Shown here: positions 11,601-25,200 of the stretch, in pieces | Layout: each line of letters opens with the position of its first letter | How positions within the stretch are numbered: position 1 is the first letter of the stretch | Assembly (NCBI GenBank): GCA_035578905.1 | Contig: JAQJVL010000688.1 | Span: 186,001 to 250,000, forward strand | Direction of reading: 5' to 3' | DNA length: 64,000 nt | Source: Stictocephala bisonia | Taxonomy: Eukaryota > Arthropoda > Insecta > Hemiptera > Membracidae | Translations under genes and position numbers: made by a program | The notes under the pieces: generated by a model | Seen by the model: the letters and a program-made list of their open reading frames with translations, nothing else | The model's database searches: none | What the model was told of the DNA's origin: nothing

Positions 11601-14172
11601 AATGGACGGATCTTGCTGCATGAATATTTTAGAAACTACTCGTTTATCTGGCGTTTTCTATCCTTATTTCAGTAAGTGAATATATTAAAACACTCATTGA
11701 AACATTTATAAAGATAAAAGGGACGTTTGAGGATTAGATAATGTGACTTATTTACATTCAAACATGTGTCTTGATGTTGCATATTATGTTTTAAGTATTT
11801 CACTGGTACTTTATTTAACGAAATAATACTCTTCGTTCGTATATAATATTTCTTTATGGTCAGAATTTATTTGGAAATACAAATCTCAAGCTATCTTATT
11901 CGTACTTAAATTACTGTGAGCTATACCATAGTTAGATAGTAACTTATCAAGACAATTAACTCGATATTTATTGTATTTGTTAAAAAAGATTTATAGGCCA
12001 GAAGTAAATGGTTACTTTTATATACTGCGTAACCATTTTAGTAACACAGACACACTGGAACCATCACGTCACATATAAGAAAACACATAGTGAAGTTCTT
12101 TAAGCATATACCAAACTTAGGCATAATGAATCATACCAGCCTGAAAAGCGGAACATAAATTATACGTAAAAATAAGGATCTTCTTCAAATAAAAAAATTA
12201 TGAAAGAAGTTTATATAACCACGAAACATGTATAGAAAAATTAAAAATCTGAAATTTTAGTTTAGAACACAAACAATGAAGCAACAATAAATAAAAGCAC
12301 AAACAATGAAGCAGGTGTAAATTGACAGAGGAGAAAAAGAGAGAAATTAAATGAAAAATTCCTTCATTAAAGGGGTGAAGTTAGGACTGAAAAGTCCTCT
12401 CTAACACTTAACCCCAAACAGCAAAAGAATAGACACGTTTTTTGAATGATAAAAATGAGAAAAGAGCCAAAACCAGATAATAATAAATAACAATAATAAT
12501 AAACACTATATAGTAGGATGTTTACAAATACATTTTCGAACATTTACCATATAATTTTAATTCACCAGTGAAAGATGAAATAAGTTCTATAATATATAAC
12601 AAAGGTGTTCCTTATTCAAGTAAAATAGCATCTAATAAAATTGTAAATTACCTAACTAAAAAACGGTTCGATATTTTTCAAATAGTAAATAAAATCTATC
12701 TCATCAACATGCAGTTGACCGAACATTGTGTTATTGATATTCTGTTGCAACCAAACTATTTATTAATAATATTTGTAAAATTTAGACACCGTTTAAAGCC
12801 ACACTAAACGGCTGCTTCTGTGCATATTGACAGAGTCAAATAGTGTAACATTTGAGTCAAAGTCACTAAGGTAAAAGTCAATTGTGAAGTTGGTGAAAGT
12901 AAATAAAAATGATAAAACAACTTTTCATTTCATTAATGAACATTCTTTTCCAATATTGCTTTAAACAAATATGGTCAAGATAGTATTTTCGGCAACAATA
13001 TTATGTGCCCAAAAGTGTTGATTTCGGCCTCAATAAGAGAACCCCTTTCCAAATATACGTAGCCTTTTGATTATTAAACCCTAAACTAATTGAATATATT
13101 TAATAGAAGTTTTACAAAAGACTAGAAAATAGCAGTTACTTTCCTGGATAATATTTATAGTTATGAAATTAGAGATATTTTGGAAATATAGAGGAAGATG
13201 TAACAGGTTTTCTTCAAACTAAATTTTGCCAAATATGTGGTCTATTTTATGCTTGAAAAAGTATATTTTGAAAAGATTACAAGCACGTATTCTAAATAAT
13301 ATTACGAAATAAAAATTAAAACTTTAAATGTTTGTATAAGTTTTTAAAATATGAACAAACCTACAGTGGTACGCAATTTTGCTTGAGTGCAATTTGATAT
13401 GAAAGGATTATCTTCAATAGCTGGTAATGTGAAATGTGAGCCGTAGAGGGTGGAACGGGCAAAGCTGCTTATCGCTCCCTTGTGCCCAATGCCCACAGAA
13501 TGAGCTTTCTTCTCATTGTTACATTAGCCTTATACGTAGAAAACCCGATTACAGACAAAACATTTCTTGCTTAAGTTTTGTAACTTATAGCGTAAACAAT
13601 GGTGGATCGTTTTATAAATATAAAGAAAATGTGTGATAAGAAAGATGAAGTATATTCAGTGGTTTCAAAGTAGAATATTATCTAAAGTTCTGAGTCAGAA
13701 AGTTTCCTTTTTTCAAGATAGCGAAAAACAACAGGTATTATTTCTATTCAATTTCACAATAATGAGTGAATTTTAAAATTGAATAAAGAGTGTACAAAAC
13801 TGTATACATTGCTACTGACAAATTCAAGCATATAAGAAACTTTCAAGATCACATTTTAAAAGTAAATAAAATGAAATGGCTACTCTTATAAATACAATTT
13901 GTTGTTTTTCATTTAAAGCTGTCAAGTCATTTTACAACTACGATCTTTATGCTTCCCAGTTATTCTCCAACGAATGTTCATCAAAAACCAACTAGGCGTT
14001 AACTTGGGATATGTTTAACGGTCGAAGCAAGTTTCTCGTATTATAGTCTATGAACGTCGTCAGTTGAACGTCCTATGGAAGGTCTCGTAAGGAATGGACT
14101 ATGTCGAGTCACTTTCAAAAGGGGGTGGGAAGATGAAACTACTGAAAATATAAGTAGAGAATGGCAAATAAT
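8607..14172. other. Long AT-rich stretch without a supported gene
   Basis: A GC-richer block at 8690-9000 contains a 72-codon + strand frame (GHQLLDINKVFGTRDEAIKS) that reads like decayed coding sequence, but I do not recognise a family. Short GC-richer patches at 9950-10090, 11400-11630 and 13430-13560 are likewise unassigned. A 17-base A-run lies at 9604-9620. I see no exon with both convincing splice sites and a known domain. Confidence 0.5.
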
Positions 14173-14330
14173 CAGTCGTGTGATTGCGGAGTCGAAGTTC
14201 AAACTATGGATCACATAGTTATTGTCTGTCCATTGAGTTATTTTCAGGGGTGATCAGCTGGTTTCAATTCAATCGGAGAAGCAGGTGTTGAATAGTTAAG
14301 AAACCTGGATTTAGCTCTGCGACAGGAAAT
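14173..14330 (+). pseudogene. Non-LTR retrotransposon C-terminal tail, remnant
   Basis: Reading from 14173 gives SCDCGVEVQTMDHIVIVCPL, a Cys/His cluster typical of the extreme C-terminus of many non-LTR reverse transcriptases, followed after stops by LRNLDLAL, the usual last residues of such proteins. The frame has stop codons at about 14251 and 14290, so it is dead. RTE- or jockey-like origin is inference. Nothing of the RT catalytic domain is visible upstream on this strand. Confidence 0.75.
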
Positions 14331-14408
14331 CAATATTTAAACACGTAGATAGAAGACTTCATAATGTAGATTTTATTTTCTTTGAATAATTTTTATTTGT
14401 CATATTTA

Positions 14409-14669
14409 TTAATATTTTATTAGTTTGGTAGCTTGCCTATTAAAACCATACGCTATATTTATGCCTAGCGAATTCTGCATGGTCAACATTAATCTGCAGT
14501 CTATGCAGTCGAACAATTGGCTTAAATCAAGAAAAACATTATGAATTGTGTTATCAGCATCAATGTTGTCAATTGTCCAGTCAACCAAGTCAGTTCGGGT
14601 AGTTATTGTTGATTTTGATGTCTCTCTATTAGTGGTGAAGCAGCCTAGAAATACAATAACTAGTTTCAT
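14409..14669 (-). pseudogene. Non-LTR reverse transcriptase fragment, remnant
   Basis: An 86-codon frame contains VFLDLSQLFDCIDCRLML, which matches RT motif A (FLDLSKAFDxVDHxxLL) with the catalytic Asp and FD retained and the HxxL part altered. Upstream residues (TTRTDLVDWTID) fit the preceding RT segment. The YADD motif and the rest of the palm domain are missing, so it is a fragment. It lies on the opposite strand from the tail at 14173, so the two are not one simple element. Confidence 0.7.
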
Positions 14670-15039
14670 AAGTTTAGTAACAGTTTAGTTCTGACATTAC
14701 TCTTATGGTTAATTTTATTTACTTTGACAACACATGAAGTGGTTTTAATATTTGTAATGGATGCTGTAGGATGCTAATTAGTATATTCTCGATGAAGTAT
14801 CTGTTACAAAATATTTAAGGTAAGTATTTGGATGTAATCATTCTAAATTGTTCGTTAGGAAAGTTATCTTTGTTTGTACATTCGACTTGGTGAACGTCCC
14901 TGCACTGAACAAACTTTTTGAACCAATAGACAGGATAACTTTGACCATTTAGAAATAGATAAATAAAATTGGTTTAACAATACCTGAAAGCAATTTATAA
15001 TTTTATAAACTTAATTAGAAACTATCTTAACGAATTTCT

Positions 15040-15735
<696 letters not shown>

Positions 15736-16129
15736 GATCGAGCATAGACTTTATCGCCTACAATCTCCTCAACACTTTGTCCCCAAGTAGATGTGCCAGC
15801 AGTGCCCAACAGCACTGTGCCACTAGTGCCAACTTCAATTTGACATTTTCAACAACGATGCAAAGAAAGACAGTTTCAATGTAATCGTACATAATGGATA
15901 TACTTTTTGTAATCACCCTTGTTTTGCGTGTATTGCGTGTTACGAGGGTTAATTGAGTCAAGTCTGTGTTCTGTTCAGTCAAGTGTGATGAAAGAAGGCT
16001 GTTCGTAACTTTGAGAGCTGAGCCTAACACACATCATTTTATTGGTAGAATATGTTTATATATTACGTATACAATTACTGTTTGTTGAAAGTTTGAAAGA
16101 ATTGCAATGTACAGTTTTAAAAGAATCCA

Positions 16130-16131
<2 letters not shown>

Positions 16132-16197
<66 letters not shown>
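16132..16197. repeat. (AT)n microsatellite
   Basis: Uninterrupted AT dinucleotide run of about 65 bp. Confidence 0.98.
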
Positions 16198-16199
<2 letters not shown>

Positions 16200-17955
16200 T
16201 GTCAGTGATGCATGACAGAAAATGTTGTCAGATCATTAAAAACTGTTCATTATTGATAAGAACAATTATTACATTTTAATGAAATCATTTGGCTGTTAAA
16301 ATACGTCTTGGTTAGTTATAGGAAGCATTCTGGGGACTGGGTGGAGTGTGACATGGAACAATTTGGTTACCGTTATTAGAACATTTTTCGACAAGAAGTG
16401 TGATTAGTTGTATCTATCATATTTAGTTTGAATTTAATTTACATTTATTTCACAAATAAAAGAGCATAGTTTGATACTCACAAAGGAACAGTGATGTGTA
16501 TTATCAGATTAAGGGATTTCTATAACATTTCGAGATTTTATAAAAAAAATCGTTAGAACAAAATTATTTTGTTTAGATATACTTCTACTGACAGTGAATT
16601 CTCTTCCTTAAAAATAAAATAAAAGTGCTAATACCTTATTAAGGTTTGAAGTAAAACACGCAATACGGTTAATTGGGAACGAAATTCTTAGTATTCCAAG
16701 AAATATTTGTGTCATTAAATGAAGCCTTCGTTAAAATCTCAGTGTCGAATTGATATGAAAATAAAGTTGTTTCTGTTATTGAAAGACCTTTAATTGAGTT
16801 GAATAATAATTTGAAAAGTAGGTTTAAAGTTTGTATTGAAGGAAATAAATTATTGAAAATAATTAATCCAAGAAATGCTTTTTATGCATATTCAAATTGA
16901 GAAAAATAATTCTATCTATATTAAGGCAACACAAACTTCCTTTGTCCTTAGTATATATTCCTCTTAATCGTAAATGATTGCCTACGAATCTGAAGATTTA
17001 GTGAACAATTTAATTAGTTAAACAATTTTATACTTTACATTAGAGAGTTTAATGTTTTAATTTCGATAACGTTTCATGTCATAGACATTGCTTAAGTATA
17101 TAACACACCCTACCTGTGCACAAGAGAGCATGAATGCATGGGAAGTCAAATCACTCTGCATAGTGGATACTGTCATATAATGTCATAAACCATCCCTATT
17201 CAAATGACATCGTTAGGGGAACTCCTTAAGACATAAAAGGATATTTTGAGACGATATATGCTGTAACCCCAAAAAGTGAGGCTATGTAGATACAACCAAA
17301 AGGAAACTTGATACATGTCACATTAAGCATTTACTTAAATAACTTTGACAAAAAGGACGGAAGAAGATCTATTCAGTGATTCAAAACAGTGGAATTACAA
17401 ACCGTTTGCTTATTTGTCTTTCATTTCCATTATAGTGTAAGGATTATAAATATTCTCTCGTAATATTGCAATAACCGCAATGTATATTTGGGGAACTTTA
17501 TTGAAAAAGATGACAAAGATTCATGTTTATATACATAAAAAAACCGATTAACATTTTCTATATTCATAGAATTTTATTTTCATCACAATTATTAGTACAG
17601 AATATAAACGAATGTGCTATTTACAATTTTATTGATTTTACTAAAATACTGCAGGAATTATAGTCATTTATTTTGATTAAAATTCATTAGTAATAAAAAT
17701 TGAATTGTTTGAACTCAGTTATTTTTTATTAGTTAATACAATTACTATATGTTACCAATTTAAGTGATAAAAAATAATAATAATTCAATTGAATAGTACT
17801 TATTCATATTAATTAATGATTAGTGCCATTAATTACTAAAAAATAAAACATTTATTTGTCATAATTATGTAATATTCAGAAAAAAACAAAAAAATTTGAA
17901 GTGTGAAAGCACAACTTATGAAACGAAATTGGAGTTGTTTAGAAAACCTTGTATA
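16198..17955. other. AT-rich sequence, nothing recognised
   Basis: Very AT-rich, with no domain, splice-site pair, tandem repeat or mobile-element end that I can support. Confidence 0.6.
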
Positions 17956-18048
17956 AGAGGTTATATTTATGTGGAATTCAAACCACACCTAGTGTTGGTG
18001 TGATTTTCAGCTAACTGACAAGCCTGGCACTCAGTTCTCCTTCTCATT

Positions 18049-18110
<62 letters not shown>
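17956..18110 (-). repeat. SINE-like family fragment ending in (TA)n
   Basis: Positions 17968-18052 match the central part of the SINE-like family, including GTGGAATTCAAACCACACC (B-box-like on the - strand) and CAGCTAACTGACAAGCC. A TA microsatellite (18053-18110) follows directly. Confidence 0.75.
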
Positions 18111-18112
<2 letters not shown>

Positions 18113-18597
18113 CATTGATCGTGAAAAGAAATCCATTTATCTATCAGCGATGGAGTAATAAATTTAGCTACAATATATTGTATTACGCTGCTATTGCTCT
18201 ATATCATAGATCCTTACAAGGTAGACTTCCTTGGGCAGGCTGGTCCATACATCTCCTTATAGTATCTGTTACCATATGTGGCACAATGTCCTTATGGGGA
18301 CCCACACCACTCTCTATCTATGATTTACGACAGTTTCAGAGTCACTAAATTGTGTTTTAATGGTGACGTATGACATTGTTTATATGGAGAGTTCGTATCT
18401 GGGAAATTTCTCTTAACATGGAAAAGCGATACACTGTGTCCAGTCAAACGATATCTTGCTATTATGCAGTCGTTGGTTTAATAAAATTATGTAAATCCAC
18501 CCCACCATACTTTTGACCTCTTTATAGATCTAAAGACCAATGTTCAACATAATTGATAACTATTTCACCAATTGGCTACGATAAATTGAAAATAACA

Positions 18598-18605
18598 CTG
18601 TGAAA
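18598..18605. repeat. 8-bp target-site duplication, left copy (hAT)
   Basis: CTGTGAAA immediately precedes the element and is repeated exactly at 19563-19570. Eight base pairs is the duplication length of hAT transposons. Confidence 0.9.
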
Positions 18606-19562
18606 TAGAGGTGGGTCAAAGTAACTGAAACTGTCTCGTTGGTACTGTTTCACGCTCGTAACCGCGACAGTTCCGCTACAACATTTGGAACTCCCAGTTC
18701 CAACTTCCAACTCCATAGAGCCAGTGATACAGTACCGGCAACGTCAACAGTACCCATTCTCACGGACTATGCAGTTCTTAGAAATAAAACAATTCTCGAC
18801 CTGTACTTCTGTAGGCTTTTTAAATAATTTAATAGCCAAAACCAAACAGTTGGGTGCGTGCTTTCGCTAATCGTAGTATTCGGCCTTTATAGTATTATTG
18901 TTATCTTATATAAGTACTAATTTACTATACCCATCACTAAGTACTCTGGCTAAACAATACCTATGTTTCATTGTCACGTCTATTCCATTGTGAACGTATT
19001 TTTTCGAAAACAGGTTTAATTATAAATGAAAGAGGAACTCAGTTGAAAACTACAAAAGTTAGGGAACTCGTCTATTTAAATATGAATTATAATTATGTCA
19101 AAAAGTGGGATATATTTAACATTTTGTTCATATATAGGCCTAAAAATGTTAGCTGCATATTTTGTAAAATAAATAATAATATCCTTTTTATTTTTTTAAA
19201 TCTTATTATTCCTGAGATTATCTCTTTTTTAATATGTATTATCGTAAGCATTTAATCCATATATTCATAAAAATGAACGTTATAGATGAATATTTACATT
19301 TATGTTGTATTGAAATCAAACATGTGTTTAACAGAGTATATGTTTATCTCATAAGTACTAAGCTGGAACTGAATTATGATTAAAAATCCACACCCTTTAT
19401 GGTACTGTAGAACTGACACCATCAAAGCTAAAAGTACCACAGAGTGTGTCTCATGAGTCGTGGAACTGTTTGGAACTGGAACTGTCTCGCGGTACTGTCT
19501 CAAGGCCGGCACAGTCGCAGTTGCAGCTGGTTTCCGTATTGGTACTGTTTGGCACACCTCTA
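18606..19562. mobile_element. Non-autonomous hAT-family DNA transposon, 957 bp
   Basis: The left end reads TAGAGGTGGGTCAAAG and the right end, reverse-complemented, TAGAGGTGTGCCAAAC. These are imperfect terminal inverted repeats of the hAT type (YARAGGTG...CAAA), flanked by a perfect 8-bp duplication CTGTGAAA. Subterminal regions of about 150 bp at each end are GC-rich and carry many GGTACTGT, GGAACTGT and ACTGTCTCG motifs in both orientations, as expected for transposase-binding sites. The AT-rich interior (about 18800-19440) encodes no transposase; a 94-codon AT-rich frame at 18971 is probably chance. It must have been mobilised in trans. Confidence 0.9.
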
Positions 19563-19570
19563 CTGTGAAA
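19563..19570. repeat. 8-bp target-site duplication, right copy (hAT)
   Basis: CTGTGAAA, identical to 18598-18605. Confidence 0.9.
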
Positions 19571-19809
19571 CTGACAAAACTATGGTGGCACTCTGGCTGT
19601 AATCCAGCTACTAAGACGCCAAGTCCTAAACTGGCAAGTAATCCAACTACTCGACTTCCTTAACTCAGTCCTTGTCATCGGTTTTTTTTTATTTATACTC
19701 TGTAAAAGTATCAATATAAAAAAGTTAAAAACTATTGGAGAAATCTACGGTTTATAGAGTTTTGTATAGTGACCACGGTTTGAATGTTGAGAGAAAAGAA
19801 ATGCCTCTC

Positions 19810-19920
19810 AAGATTGTCAGCTAACCGATAATCAGACCCATACTCTGTCGTTTGGTTTCCAAATAAACTATTGGTCCCTTGTTGCCCTGGTTATCAGGCT
19901 ATTTATAAATAAATTCAGGT
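19810..19920 (+). repeat. SINE-like family, diverged fragment
   Basis: ATTGTCAGCTAACCGATAAT, AATCAGACCCATACTCTG and TGGTCCCTTG align in order with the - strand of the copy at 32240 (CTTGTCAGTCAGGC, AATCAGACCAATACTATG, AGGTCCCTTAG). It is divergent and partial. Confidence 0.55.
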
Positions 19921-20526
19921 ATGTGTGTGATATGATACTTAATGGAAAATTAAGCTGCTGAGTCCGTTTTATAACTAGGAGCAAAAATGTTTTTGTTTAT
20001 TTCAAAACTCTCGTATTTCGTAACGATGATTGTATAGATGCTACTAAGAGTTATAGAGTTCTTTGATTTTTTGGGAAGATAGCACCTCTAACTGATGAGT
20101 AAATATTGTATTGTATCGGTTGTAACAATGGACAATGAGACGAGTGATTTAAGGGGTAGCTTTTAAAAATTATATGCTAAGTGCGTCTATGATGCCTGTT
20201 ATATTACGTGTAAATGGCTATTTTAAAGTAAGTGCTAAGGTAGCTTAGGAGTTCAGTCTTCATTCCAATGGGACAGCTTGGCCCACAACCTCGCGAAGAA
20301 GCTCGATCTTCAGCTTCATGGGGACTTAAACTTATGACTTTGTGAGTCATGGCTAATAGTCTCGAGAAGAAACTTAAACTTGGCTCTAATTGTGCTGATA
20401 AAGACTGTCATTGTGTATTGAACTCCCCAGCTGAGGTATAGACCAAGTCCACTAACCAGCCTGAGCTGAGATCCTCAAATGGTGCTATAGACAGAGTCCA
20501 AAACATAGGCTGAAGTCCAAGATTTT
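19921..20526. other. Unassigned sequence
   Basis: A moderately GC-rich patch at 20230-20500 has repeated words (AGCTGAG, GTATAGAC/GCTATAGACAGAGTCC) that hint at an old tandem duplication. No gene or element is recognised. Confidence 0.4.
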
Positions 20527-20720
20527 AATGGGACGAAATTCCTCCTATCCACCCATAAATCTGTGGTGATGATGGAAATACACGTCCAGGGGGATGAACC
20601 TCCCACTCACCCATACACGACTGGGATGATGCGTAGGCTACATGTATAAGTCGGTGGTTGGATGGCAAACCGTACGTGTATGGGTGGGTGTAAGAGCACG
20701 GAGAAGTTACCGAAGTTCCC
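20527..20720. repeat. GGGTGGG-type minisatellite fragment
   Basis: Degenerate tandem copies with ACTCACCCATACACGACTGG on one side and CGTGTATGGGTGGGTGTAAG on the other, so both orientations of the motif occur within 200 bp. Confidence 0.65.
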
Positions 20721-22069
20721 TGTTAATGCCGCAGTCCGAAATACTGTGGCCACGCGGCATGTGAGTGTGTGGGAGAGACGCAAGGCATATTTACCTCTAC
20801 ATATAGGAGATGTGCACATCATTAAGTATGCATGACACATAGTAGCGTCATTTGTATTAACTTTGAAGATTACTGTGACTATCAAAACACATTAATCTTT
20901 TCTGGTGTAGCAAGAGTATATTGGTAAGTGCCAAGCAATCATTTACAACTGCGATTGCCGCTGTGGTGGAAACAGACCGGATACGGAAGTGATTGGCCCA
21001 GTTAGATGTTTTGGCTCGATGTCAGCTTGGCCTTAGGATCAGTGGAGTGAACAGTTTTATCGAGTGTTTTATTAGGTATACTTAATGCTATGTTTTGCTC
21101 AATCTGTAATAGTGATTTAAACACCAGCCGGAATTCTATTTTAAAATCAAATAAATCGATATAAATTGGTGTTGAACTCTTGTTCAAAGGAAAACTCCTT
21201 AAACATATGTTGAATAACTAAGAGACTGTCAGTGTCTGGACAGTGACGATATAGTGTTGCGTAAACATTTACGACATTTATACATGAGTCGCTTTGCTTG
21301 GTAAGAGCAAAACACTTCAACAGTATACATTATGATTACCCTTCTAAGTTGTAAAACCTCCTTACTAATGATATACGATAAACTCTACAAACACTTAAGC
21401 ATTTTAAGCAACATAATGAAAAACAAAAATAAATAAATAAACATTGAATGTATTCATTTAAAATGTAGTCATATGGATGATTGTTTTATGCATGTATTTT
21501 TGAAGCGAACCATTTCAATATATTGCTCGCAAAACTATCCCTTTTGATTGGGGACAACATTTTAACTTGATGTCAAAATGAAAGCGGTCTCACTGAGTCA
21601 CATACATGATATATGTAAAGGAATTACAATCCACGGATCCTTTCTCCTTTAATATCTTACAGTAACTCCATTCCTGGGGTGAGTCGACTGAAAGATTCTC
21701 CCAGTAAGGAATATTTTCATTTTCGATCAGGGATTATACCAACACCTTTCGTTGTACAACTAGAGAAACGGTATTCTCCGCATTAGTTTTAACATGTCGC
21801 TGTCAAGGCTTTTAATTAAGCTATTATTAATATTCCATTGAAACGACAGTGAGCTTCCAGGTATCTTAAGTGGTTCTCATCTGACATTATGAGGCTACTC
21901 AAGAGGAAACGTTATACTCATAAGAAATTTAACCGTTTAGGAGGAAGAGGCGATGGCAAGTTTATTCTATCCTGAGAAAAGCTGTGAAAGTGGAATTAGA
22001 TCCCTGCAGGAGTGAGCATTCGCAGTATTGAGAGTGACCTCAAGTTAGACCCACCTCTGCAAATATCTC
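20721..22069. other. Unassigned sequence
   Basis: No supported gene. The part at 21600-22000 is less AT-rich than the surroundings but has no open frame with a recognisable domain. Confidence 0.45.
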
Positions 22070-22280
22070 AACGAGTTTGGAGTCGATTCCTCTTATATGT
22101 GGTAATAACCCACCGACTTGACCATACACTTAAACTGCGATTGACCTACCAATCCATACACTTACACTGCTATAACCAACCCACCCAGCCATACACTTAA
22201 AATACTATTGACCCTCCCATCCACCCATGCACTTACACTGTTATCACTCATCCACCCAACCATACACGTAGGCTTCAGTG
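22070..22280. repeat. GGGTGGG-type minisatellite fragment (C-rich strand)
   Basis: Five or so degenerate units of CCACCCA(A/G)CCATACACTTA with CACTGCTAT-like spacers. Same family as 51691, in the opposite orientation. Confidence 0.7.
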
Positions 22281-25200
22281 GTATAGAGCATCAGTGAGAG
22301 GGTTTGCACGGATACACTTTGTCATGGTCAATGTTTGGTAATACTTAAGTCCATTTATCAATCCTTTTATGACGAGCAACTAAATGAAGTATCTAAAATT
22401 ATAAATATATATGAAAAAGGAAACATGCTGGTTGTTGACATTCCTTGAATATATGTTTACGCCATTCAATATGCCATCTAGAGTATAAAGACTCACTCAG
22501 CATCTGGTATTGATACTATTCCATCGTTTGTTTTCAAAGGAGTGTCTGACATAATTGCCACTGTGCTTGCTTTGTTGTTCAACTGGAATATATAAAGGGT
22601 ATTTATTCTATTTTCTGTTCTGTTTGTAGTACATAAGATATTTGAACATGTACTCAGTGAGGAATTGAGCAAACATGTTGTACTCAGTGAGGAAGTGAGC
22701 ACAACATCCTTTCTTGCGTATTACGTCAAGTAAAAGAGTAGTAGGCTTGGTATGAAATCTAGGCGTCTCGATGGGAAAAACCTTAATCCACCCCGATCCT
22801 GAATCTCTATTAATAGATGTTGAATAAAAATAGAAATGTTTATTATTAATAACATATTCTACTCTGAACTTTTTTTTTTGTATTGGGAAGACAAAGCTCA
22901 TAAAATAGGGTTAACACTCACTCCCCCCACCCCCGATCAGATTATTAATAAAATATTGAAAAAAGGTCCTTTGTAATATACCAGGAAAAGTAATATTTCA
23001 TTACTGGTAGCTTTGACCTGTGCAGCAATCAAAGTTTATCTGAAATGTTTTAATTTTAAGTTCGTCTATCAATAGCTGTAATATAAAAGGTAGTCTATGG
23101 TTTACATAGCTTTAGTAATAATATTTTTGACAAAGTATTAAATTATTATTTCTTAATTTATTTAAGTATATAAATAACAGTATATTGCAGCTATAATAAA
23201 ATAAAGTATAGACTCTGTAGCTCTTGCAAAGCTTGAAATAGATAAATTACTCGTACAAATGAAATGAGAAATCGTTTAATGACGTGAAACTAAAGATTAT
23301 TGGTCAACAATGAATTTAAATCTAGCGAAAATACAATAACTAGAGATTTTGTTTACAAACAAATGGACTTGAAAATGAATGAAACTGTGGGGTGTTTTTG
23401 GTAATTAGTTTGTTTTTTTTTTATTTTTGTTTAGTTAATTTTTAGTTTGGTTTGTTTTGTTAACTTTTGTTTAGTTTTGAAAGCCTTTTAGCTTTAAATC
23501 TCAAGACAGTTATTTTAACGTAAATTTTGAAACATTATCTCCACATTATTGTATGTTTTTAGGGAGTATAAAAACATAATTAATCAGTTGCTAACCCCAA
23601 ATAACTATCACTAAAAGAACGGATCTTAAGACCAACCAATAATGTTCTTATCTAGCAACCATAAAATAGTAAATCTTATCACTTGATAAATAAAATAATA
23701 CAAACTATTTCATTACAGTTTTCTCATAAAAGTGAAATTATAAGTGTGTTTGTGAGTGCACGGCCGAACCTATGTGTACGACAAAGTAATGAATTTTTAT
23801 AAATTATTTTGGAATATGTAAGTTATATTCATCTATTTATGCTAAACCCTAATAACAAGCATGCATATATTATCAAAATGTATCATATCTAGAGAACTGT
23901 TGTTGAGTAGATTTAATATTTTGGACCCAAATAATTTCAATTGTAAAAATAAGTGTAAACTTGATCCAATTGTATTTCTTAAATCTTGTGTAGTTTGCAA
24001 CTGTTCCTAGTTTTTCTATCTTTAATAAATAATTTATTCCACCATATTTTATACATTTTTTTTAATGAAACGTTACCATAGCGATCCAAAGTTTGTTTTA
24101 TTTTAAGTGTATAGAATGTAAACTTAGAACATTTTTTGTATTTTACATTCAACATTAATTAACTATGATGTTATTAGGTACATTATTTTAGAGTTTGCAT
24201 ATAGTAAATGAACTGAAGGACGATACTGTTGGGTGGAATAAAGTATAAGTACATTATATGGAACTGTTTCAATTCTTCCATATACATGCTTAAAACTAGG
24301 TATTATATAGTTCATTGATCATTTTACTATATTAACAAAGATTAAATTATAATACTACAGTAAAAAATAAAATTCCAAACCAGATAGAGTTAAAAATAAA
24401 CTACTTCAGATACGAACCTTTTTGGATCTCTTGCCAGAAATTGACGTTCTAAGATCAACCGATCGAGAAGAGTGGTAATTTTCGATTAGTGGAAGGACAA
24501 GAGTCGATTTGTTACCCAATAACTGGCCATTTCCGGACTTAACCTTGATTGATCGGAGATGCTGCACTTCCTTAAGGCAATACTCCTCTACCTTTCCCAT
24601 TAAACCATCCTGTACTAACACAGCGATTGAATGCTTGGTTGAATTATTTATAGACATTTCATAAGATGATAATAATATCGGTATTTGGTGATGTTACAAC
24701 ACTTTCATGTAACTAAAATTTATGAAAAAATTAAGACTAATCTAAAAGTATTGAACCATGGTTTTTTAAACATTCAATGACTTTGAGCTGAAAAACTAAA
24801 TACATAATTTTTAACTAAAAGAAAATTCGGGACTGTATGAATGAAGCACATTATCGTAAAGATTTATGGGTTCAAACTAATTACTGTGGATTTTAAGATT
24901 TAACAAGTTATTGAAATAAAATACGTTGGAGTAATTATGGATTGTAGTCTATATTGGGAAGCGTATATTGGAAAGTTAATGATATAAGTGGAATATTCAA
25001 GTAGGTGTGCTTAAATTGATTAAAATAAATTCAGGTAAATGATAAATTTGGCATAGGTAAGGGAATAAATAAAAATTGGAGAATGCGTCTTTTTAAACTG
25101 GAATCGTATAATTTGAACTTTAGAAAGTATATTTATATACTTGCTGGCTTATATATAATTATTTATATAAGTAAATGAATTTATTTATATACTTACAAAT

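Noticed and set aside
18971..19255. 94-codon frame inside the hAT element as a transposase fragment
   Set aside because: It is AT-driven, Ile/Asn/Phe-rich and has no hAT dimerisation or DDE motif.
24406..24657. 83-codon - strand frame as a host exon
   Set aside because: Codon usage looks plausible and it starts with ATG, but no family is recognised and splice signals are not decisive.
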